NCBI GenBank assembly: GCA_018771605.1 | Contig: CP076324.1 | Location: 806,001-870,000, forward strand | DNA length: 64,000 bases | Reading direction: 5' to 3' | Origin: Aquificota bacterium | GTDB lineage: Bacteria > Aquificota > Aquificia > Aquificales > Aquificaceae | In this document: one piece after another, positions 60,039 to 64,000 of the stretch | Numbering within the stretch: position 1 is the first letter of the stretch | Layout: each line of letters opens with the position of its first letter | The notes under the pieces: model-generated | The model's database searches: none | What the model was told of the DNA's origin: nothing | Seen by the model: only the letters and a program-made list of their open reading frames with translations | Program-made: the position numbers and the translations under genes

Positions 60039-60110
60039 ACTTGACAGATTACTAAAATTGGTGTATTATCTATGCTAGCTTTAGGTGGTGGGTGTTGGGT
60101 TTTATCTGAA

Positions 60111-61301
60111 CTATGTGGGATGTAAACACAGGAGGGATAGGGCTTCCCTTAGCCTTCTTATGCCTTCTTTTATGTGGTCTTCCGAGACACAGTAAGAAAG
60201 CCTCAAATATCCCTCTGCGCCAAAGGCAGAGCCCGGCACGCCAGCAACCCTTCCCTTTTCTATAAGGTAGTCTGCAAGCCTCAGGTCGGAGCCAAGCTTT
60301 TCGGAGTAGGCCTTGAGGTTTGGAAATATATAAAAGGCTCCCTTGGGCTTTACCACGCTCACATTGGGTATTTCCTTCAGAAGTTCATAAGCCAAGTCTC
60401 TCCGCCTTTCAAAGGTCCTTCTCATATTCTCCACAAACTCCTTGGCCTTTGGATTTTTTAGGGCTTCTAAGGCTCCATACTGGGCAAAGGTGGTAGCGTT
60501 GGATATACTCTGACTGTTTAAATCCGCAATCACTTTGGCGTACTTTTCTGGACAGGCCACATATCCCACCCTCCAGCCTGTCATGGAAAAGGTCTTTGAA
60601 AAGGCGTTTATGGTAAAGGTTATCTCTTTTACCTCCTTTGAAAAACTGGCTGGGCTTACAAACTTTTCACCATCGTAGAGAAAGGCCTCATAGCACTCAT
60701 CGGAGACCAAGAATATGCCCTTTTCAAGACAAAGCTGGGCTATCTTTCTTTGCTCTTCTTCCGGCACCACCGCACCCGTTGGGTTGGAAGGAGAGTTGAG
60801 TATGAGCATCTTGGTCCTTGGTGTTATGTAATCCTTTAGCATCTCTGCCTTTAGCACAAAGCCTTCCTCTTCCTTTAATGGTACTTCCACCACCTTGGCA
60901 CCACATAAAAGTATCTGTTCTGGATAGGTAACCCAGTAAGGTGAGGGAAGCAATACCTCATCCCCTTCTTCAAGGAGGGCAAGCATGACCAAAAAGAGGG
61001 CCATCTTGGCACCTGCTGTTACCACAATCTCCGAAGGCTTATACTCTACGGAGTTTTCCTTCAAAAGCTTTTCCGCAAGGGCTTGTCTTAATTCGGGTAG
61101 GCCTGCGGAGGGTGCGTACTTTGTTTTGCCATCTTTTAAAGCCTTTATACAGGCTTCCTTTATAAAGTCTGGTGTATCAAAGTCTGGCTCACCAGCACCA
61201 AAGCCTATTATATCCACACCTTGAGCCTTTAGCTGGTTTACCTTTGCCGTGAGGGCAAGGGTAGGCGCCGGTTTTATGTGAGAGACTCTCCTTGCAAGCA
61301 T
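60111..61301 (-). CDS. aspC: Class I aspartate/aromatic aminotransferase
   Basis: A 396-residue PLP-dependent transaminase of the thermophile AspC (subgroup Ib) type. IGFGAGEPDFDTPDFIKEA (about 36-54), NSPSNPTGAVVPEEE and the PLP lysine in NAFSKTFSMTGWRVGYVACP (Lys near 234) are visible. RLSYC near the C-terminus holds the substrate-carboxylate Arg. The most likely reaction is aspartate-2-oxoglutarate transamination. Confidence 0.94.
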   Translation of the reverse strand: MLARRVSHIKPAPTLALTAKVNQLKAQGVDIIGFGAGEPDFDTPDFIKEACIKALKDGKTKYAPSAGLPELRQALAEKLLKENSVEYKPSEIVVTAGAKMALFLVMLALLEEGDEVLLPSPYWVTYPEQILLCGAKVVEVPLKEEEGFVLKAEMLKDYITPRTKMLILNSPSNPTGAVVPEEEQRKIAQLCLEKGIFLVSDECYEAFLYDGEKFVSPASFSKEVKEITFTINAFSKTFSMTGWRVGYVACPEKYAKVIADLNSQSISNATTFAQYGALEALKNPKAKEFVENMRRTFERRRDLAYELLKEIPNVSVVKPKGAFYIFPNLKAYSEKLGSDLRLADYLIEKGRVAGVPGSAFGAEGYLRLSYCVSEDHIKEGIRRLREALSLLCLHPT

Positions 61302-61307
61302 AAAGCT

Positions 61308-61313
61308 ATTATA
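61308..61313 (-). promoter_or_regulatory. -10 element of aspC
   Basis: TATAAT on the minus strand ends 6 nt before the aspC ATG. Confidence 0.6.
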
Positions 61314-61353
61314 AAGTAATTTTGAGATTAAAGTTTAAAAAGGCAGTGTTTTA

Positions 61354-62049
61354 TCACACATGCAGGTTCATTATGAGGGCTGTAGCCACCGCTCCAGCCA
61401 TTTCAGACCTATATATATAGGGTTTAAGAATTAAGGTTAAAAAACCTCTATTTTTTAGGAGTTCCACCTCCTCTTGGGAGAAGCCCCCCTCGGGACCTAC
61501 CACTATCCCATAACTTTCCCTGCTTAAGTCTATATCTTTTATGCTTAAGCTTCCCCCAAAGTTATCCAGCACAAGGGAAACCTCCTCCCTCGGATAAAGG
61601 TCTGTTAGCTTAACAGGGCTGTCTATTTCCATAGGCCTTGGTCTTTTGCACTGCTTAAAGGAAGCTAAACTTATCCTTCTCCACCTTTCCATCTTTTCTT
61701 TTATCTTTGATATTTCTTTAAAGCCCCTTTTGCATATAACTGGAGCGAGCTTGAAGGCGCCCGCCTGGCTTACCCTATCTATTACCTCGTCCATTAGGCT
61801 AAGCTCTATGGGTATACATTGATATACCACAATCGTAGGTTTGGTAGGTGGTTTTTCAATCTCCTCCAATATGGAACATAGTGCATAGTCTTTGTTTATC
61901 TGTGATATAACGGCTAAATAAAGCTTGTCTTCACAATAGACCTCCAGCCTTTCCCCTTCTTTAAGTCTTAAGGCTTTTAAGTGTTTAAATTCTGAATTGC
62001 TTATCTTTAATAAGCTCCCCTCCCTCTGAGCGCATATTAGCCTTTCCAT
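61354..62049 (-). CDS. rsmE: 16S rRNA m3U1498 methyltransferase RsmE
   Basis: A SPOUT-class methyltransferase of 231 residues. The N-terminal PUA-like domain (about 1-65) includes LKALRLKEGERLEVYC. The trefoil-knot SAM site has VVGPEGGFSQEEVELL (about 182-197) and the final helix YRSEMAGAVATALI; the usual RAETA is changed to RSEMA. AFKLAPVICKRGF is also typical. It sits downstream of the HU gene on the same strand, beyond a terminator hairpin. Confidence 0.92.
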   Translation of the reverse strand: MERLICAQREGSLLKISNSEFKHLKALRLKEGERLEVYCEDKLYLAVISQINKDYALCSILEEIEKPPTKPTIVVYQCIPIELSLMDEVIDRVSQAGAFKLAPVICKRGFKEISKIKEKMERWRRISLASFKQCKRPRPMEIDSPVKLTDLYPREEVSLVLDNFGGSLSIKDIDLSRESYGIVVGPEGGFSQEEVELLKNRGFLTLILKPYIYRSEMAGAVATALIMNLHV

Positions 62050-62062
62050 ACCAATAAGAAGA

Positions 62063-62079
62063 GGCGGGCAAAGCCCGCC
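62063..62079 (-). terminator. Terminator of the HU gene
   Basis: GGCGGGC, AAA loop and GCCCGCC form a perfect 7-bp stem 13 nt past the HU stop. On the minus strand it is followed by TCTTCTTATT, a loose U-rich tail. Confidence 0.75.
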
Positions 62080-62091
62080 GCTTAGGCCTAC

Positions 62092-62364
62092 TTACTTTAC
62101 AGACTCTCTTAGGTCCTTTGCAGGCCTAAAGACCACCACCTTCCTTGCTGGGATCTTGATCTCGGCTCCGGTCCTTGGGTTGCGACCTTTCCTTGCTGCC
62201 CTGGTCCTAACTGCAAATATACCAAAACCAGGCACTGCAACCCTTTCACCCTTTTTGAGGGCCTCTGAAACAGCTTGGATGGCAGCTTTGAGGGCAGCGT
62301 CCGCCTGCTTTTTGGTGATACCTGCCCCTTTGGCTATGGCTGAAACAAGTTCTGCTTTGGTCAT
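62092..62364 (-). CDS. hup: HU-family DNA-binding protein
   Basis: A 90-residue histone-like protein that bends and compacts DNA. MTKAELVSAIAKGAGITKKQ, VPGFGIFAVRTRAARKGRNP and EIKIPARKVVVFRPAKDL are the canonical HU blocks, with the Pro of the DNA-intercalating arm in RNPRTGAEI. AAGGAGG 7 nt before the ATG is the strongest SD in the window, in contrast with the many SD-less genes, and suggests high expression. Confidence 0.97.
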   Translation of the reverse strand: MTKAELVSAIAKGAGITKKQADAALKAAIQAVSEALKKGERVAVPGFGIFAVRTRAARKGRNPRTGAEIKIPARKVVVFRPAKDLRESVK

Positions 62365-62452
62365 GGCGTTCCCTCCTTAAAAGTATTTAATAGGTAGTAT
62401 AATCATATATCAATACAAGTCAAGATGCAATAGTATTTTTAAGGTTTTTATC

Positions 62453-62881
62453 ATGAAAAGCTTGATATTTGCTCTTTTGGCAAGTTTAACATGGGGAATA
62501 GCTCCCATCTTCTTTAAGCTTGGCTTGAAGGGAGGTATTCCTCCAATTGTGGCTTTGGTCTTCCACAACCTTTCTGCCTTTCTTTTAGCTTCGGTAATAG
62601 TGGTGGCTACTACGGGTATAAAGATGGACTTTTCTATTAAGGACCTCTTTTTTATAGCCATTGGAGGCATTATGTCCGGCTTTTTGGGGCTTTTTTTCTT
62701 CTTTAAAGCGGTAAAAGAGGGGCATGTATCGGTGGTGGCTCCCATAGCCTCTACTTCACCTCTATGGGGTTCCCTTGTGGCCTTTTTGTTCCTTGGTGAG
62801 CCTTTTAGCTGGCTTAGGCTCTTTGGTATACTTCTTGTAGTATGTGGAATAGTTCTTATAAGCCTCTCCTCTGGAAGGTAG
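62453..62881 (+). CDS. Single-EamA-domain membrane protein
   Basis: A 142-residue membrane protein with about five helices, matching one EamA (DMT superfamily) unit: SLTWGIAPIFFKLGLKGG, GFLGLFFFFKAVKEGHVSVV and the late ASTSPLWGSLVAFLFLGEPF. Members of this size act as paired half-transporters; a partner is not visible. Function unassigned. The 3' end overlaps the lnt frame by 40 nt. Confidence 0.85.
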   Translation: MKSLIFALLASLTWGIAPIFFKLGLKGGIPPIVALVFHNLSAFLLASVIVVATTGIKMDFSIKDLFFIAIGGIMSGFLGLFFFFKAVKEGHVSVVAPIASTSPLWGSLVAFLFLGEPFSWLRLFGILLVVCGIVLISLSSGR

Positions 62882-64000
62882 CCCTTTCCATATTTGCTGG
62901 CACCTTTCTTTACCTTCCCTTTTCCAAGTATGAGCTATGGCCCTTAGCCTTTTTAGCCTTTTTGCTTTTGCTAAGGTTTAAGGATACTACCTTTTGGCTT
63001 CTTAGTGGCTTTGTTTTCTTCTTTCTTTCCCTTAGGTGTGCAAGCATAGCCGCCATAGAGTTTGGTGGTATAAATCCCTTCCTCTTTTACCCAATTTTTA
63101 CTCTTTTTGCCCTATTTTTGAGCCTATATCAGTTCTACCTTCCCATCAAACTCTGGCAGACCATCTTTAAAAAATTCTCCTTTTCTTTACCCTTTCTTTA
63201 TGTGCTTTTTGAGCTTTTAAGGTCCTACTTCCCATACGGTGGCTTCCCTTGGCTCATCCTTGGCTCCCTCTCTGTCTATATCCCCATCATAAAAGACAGC
63301 CTTCTTTATGCCAACGTTTATATCCACAGCCTTTTACTGCTTTTTACCTCCCTTTTCCTTCTTCAAAAGAGGTTTAAGGCCCTCTTCTCCCTTTGGATAG
63401 TATTTTTTATCATGGGCCTTTTGGCCATAAAAGAAAAGGAAGACAAGCTAAAAGAGGCCAAAACTGTAAGGGTGGCCCTTGTGCAGACGGCGGTTCCACA
63501 AAAAGATAAGCTAAACAGGGAGGCCTTCAGGAGGCATTCGGAGGATATAATAGGGCTTGTGGAAAAGGCTATAAAAGATAGGCCACAGCTTGTTATCCTT
63601 CCAGAGTCTGCCCTTTCCTTTTTCTTTTCCGAAGAGGAGGATGATTACAACATAAGGCTTAAAGGCTTAAGTATAAAGGTACCTATCTTGGTAGGACTAA
63701 TAGACATAAGGGAAGGTATGAGGCCCTATAACTCTGCATACCTTTTGGCGGAGGGAAGGGCTGTAGACTACTATGATAAGGTTAGGCTTTTCCCAATAGG
63801 GGAGTACATGCCAAAGCCTTTTGACTTTCTAAAGGAGTTTTTCCCGGCCATAGGCGGTATAGATTATGTAAGCGGGGATAGAATAAGGCCATTGGAATAC
63901 AAGGGCATAAGCGTGGCCACTCCTATATGCTTTGAGGTGGCCTACTTTGACCTTGTGAAAAAGTTATCTCAAGGTGCTAACTTTATAGCTGTGCTTACCA
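62842..64000 (+). CDS. lnt: Apolipoprotein N-acyltransferase, 3' end cut off
   Basis: Lnt adds the third acyl chain to lipoproteins in the inner membrane. The frame runs to the window end (386 codons). The N-terminal half has several membrane helices; SYFPYGGFPWLILG is the family block around residue 129-142. The nitrilase-like domain starts near 208 (VRVALVQTAVPQKD). Catalytic residues are Glu in VILPESALSFF, Lys in YYDKVRLFPIGEYMP and Cys in TPICFEVAYFD. The first in-frame ATG lies 40 nt inside the EamA gene; there is no clear SD, so the exact start is uncertain. The presence of lipoproteins in this window (5979, 43996) fits. Confidence 0.92.
   Translation, partial: MWNSSYKPLLWKVALSIFAGTFLYLPFSKYELWPLAFLAFLLLLRFKDTTFWLLSGFVFFFLSLRCASIAAIEFGGINPFLFYPIFTLFALFLSLYQFYLPIKLWQTIFKKFSFSLPFLYVLFELLRSYFPYGGFPWLILGSLSVYIPIIKDSLLYANVYIHSLLLLFTSLFLLQKRFKALFSLWIVFFIMGLLAIKEKEDKLKEAKTVRVALVQTAVPQKDKLNREAFRRHSEDIIGLVEKAIKDRPQLVILPESALSFFFSEEEDDYNIRLKGLSIKVPILVGLIDIREGMRPYNSAYLLAEGRAVDYYDKVRLFPIGEYMPKPFDFLKEFFPAIGGIDYVSGDRIRPLEYKGISVATPICFEVAYFDLVKKLSQGANFIAVLT

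Noticed and set aside
60005-60045. GGTTCG...CGAACC-like arm suggesting a tRNA.
   Set aside because: Only one arm-like pairing is present; no acceptor, anticodon or D arm can be built around it.

Overview
This window looks like a chromosomal segment of a thermophilic, chemolithoautotrophic bacterium of the Aquificaceae (Hydrogenobacter/Thermocrinis-like). The signs are dense packing with many 1-60 nt gene overlaps, heavy use of AGG (Arg) and ATA (Ile) codons, roughly mid-40s percent GC by eye, a Gram-negative envelope (LpxB, Lnt, type II secretion) and a single-ORF glutamate synthase. The genus is inference. No rRNA, tRNA or CRISPR was found.

Layout. 1-3436: lipid genes plsX (cut by the window edge) and fabH, a geranylgeranyl-reductase-type flavoprotein and a NlpC/P60 cell-wall hydrolase. 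3446-5402 (minus): a UbiD decarboxylase and an unknown helical protein. 5430-6527: a decayed intergenic patch, an orphan MNT nucleotidyltransferase and a nuclease lipoprotein. 6600-12766: gltB, an MFS permease with an apparent ATA start, and tsaB. 12796-14692: a two-gene restriction-modification system resembling MjaI (CTAG). 14700-15780: flavin reductase, 2Fe-2S ferredoxin and a DUF2892 protein. 15917-20414 and 24631-28413: two blocks of a type II secretion system (G, two minor pseudopilins, C, D, N; then E, L, M, K), separated by rluD, lpxB, a coiled-coil protein and a zinc-type oxidoreductase. 28391-36517: CPBP protease, trxB, deoC, purB, two tandem DUF29 genes, pyrB, coaBC and serA.

36530-39385 is an accessory patch: a complete IS element flanked by an unusually long (about 26-27 bp) target duplication, a small unknown gene, 640 bp of AT-rich hairpin-bearing non-coding DNA and a foreign-looking methyltransferase. 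39444-44484 is an operon of flavodoxin, a two-subunit molybdenum hydroxylase (IorAB type), NAD(P)HX repair (nnrDE) and a degenerate LytM lipoprotein. 44471-53044 (minus) is an 8.6-kb three-gene defence locus: SNF2-type helicase with a C-terminal DUF3883 nuclease-like domain, DUF1156 DNA methylase and DUF499 ATPase. The rest is yajC, a ligase-ACP-acyltransferase fusion, lepA, panE, a NYN ribonuclease, a 63-aa protein, grpE, aspC, rsmE, HU, an EamA protein and a partial lnt.

Two patterns run across the window. First, many genes have a -10 hexamer ending only 6-8 nt before the ATG, with no room for a Shine-Dalgarno sequence, which predicts widespread leaderless transcription. Second, CTAG is almost absent: 14 sites in 64 kb by hand scan, 5 of them inside the foreign methyltransferase patch. 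This fits the putative CTAG restriction system. All family assignments come from reading motifs; no searches were run.
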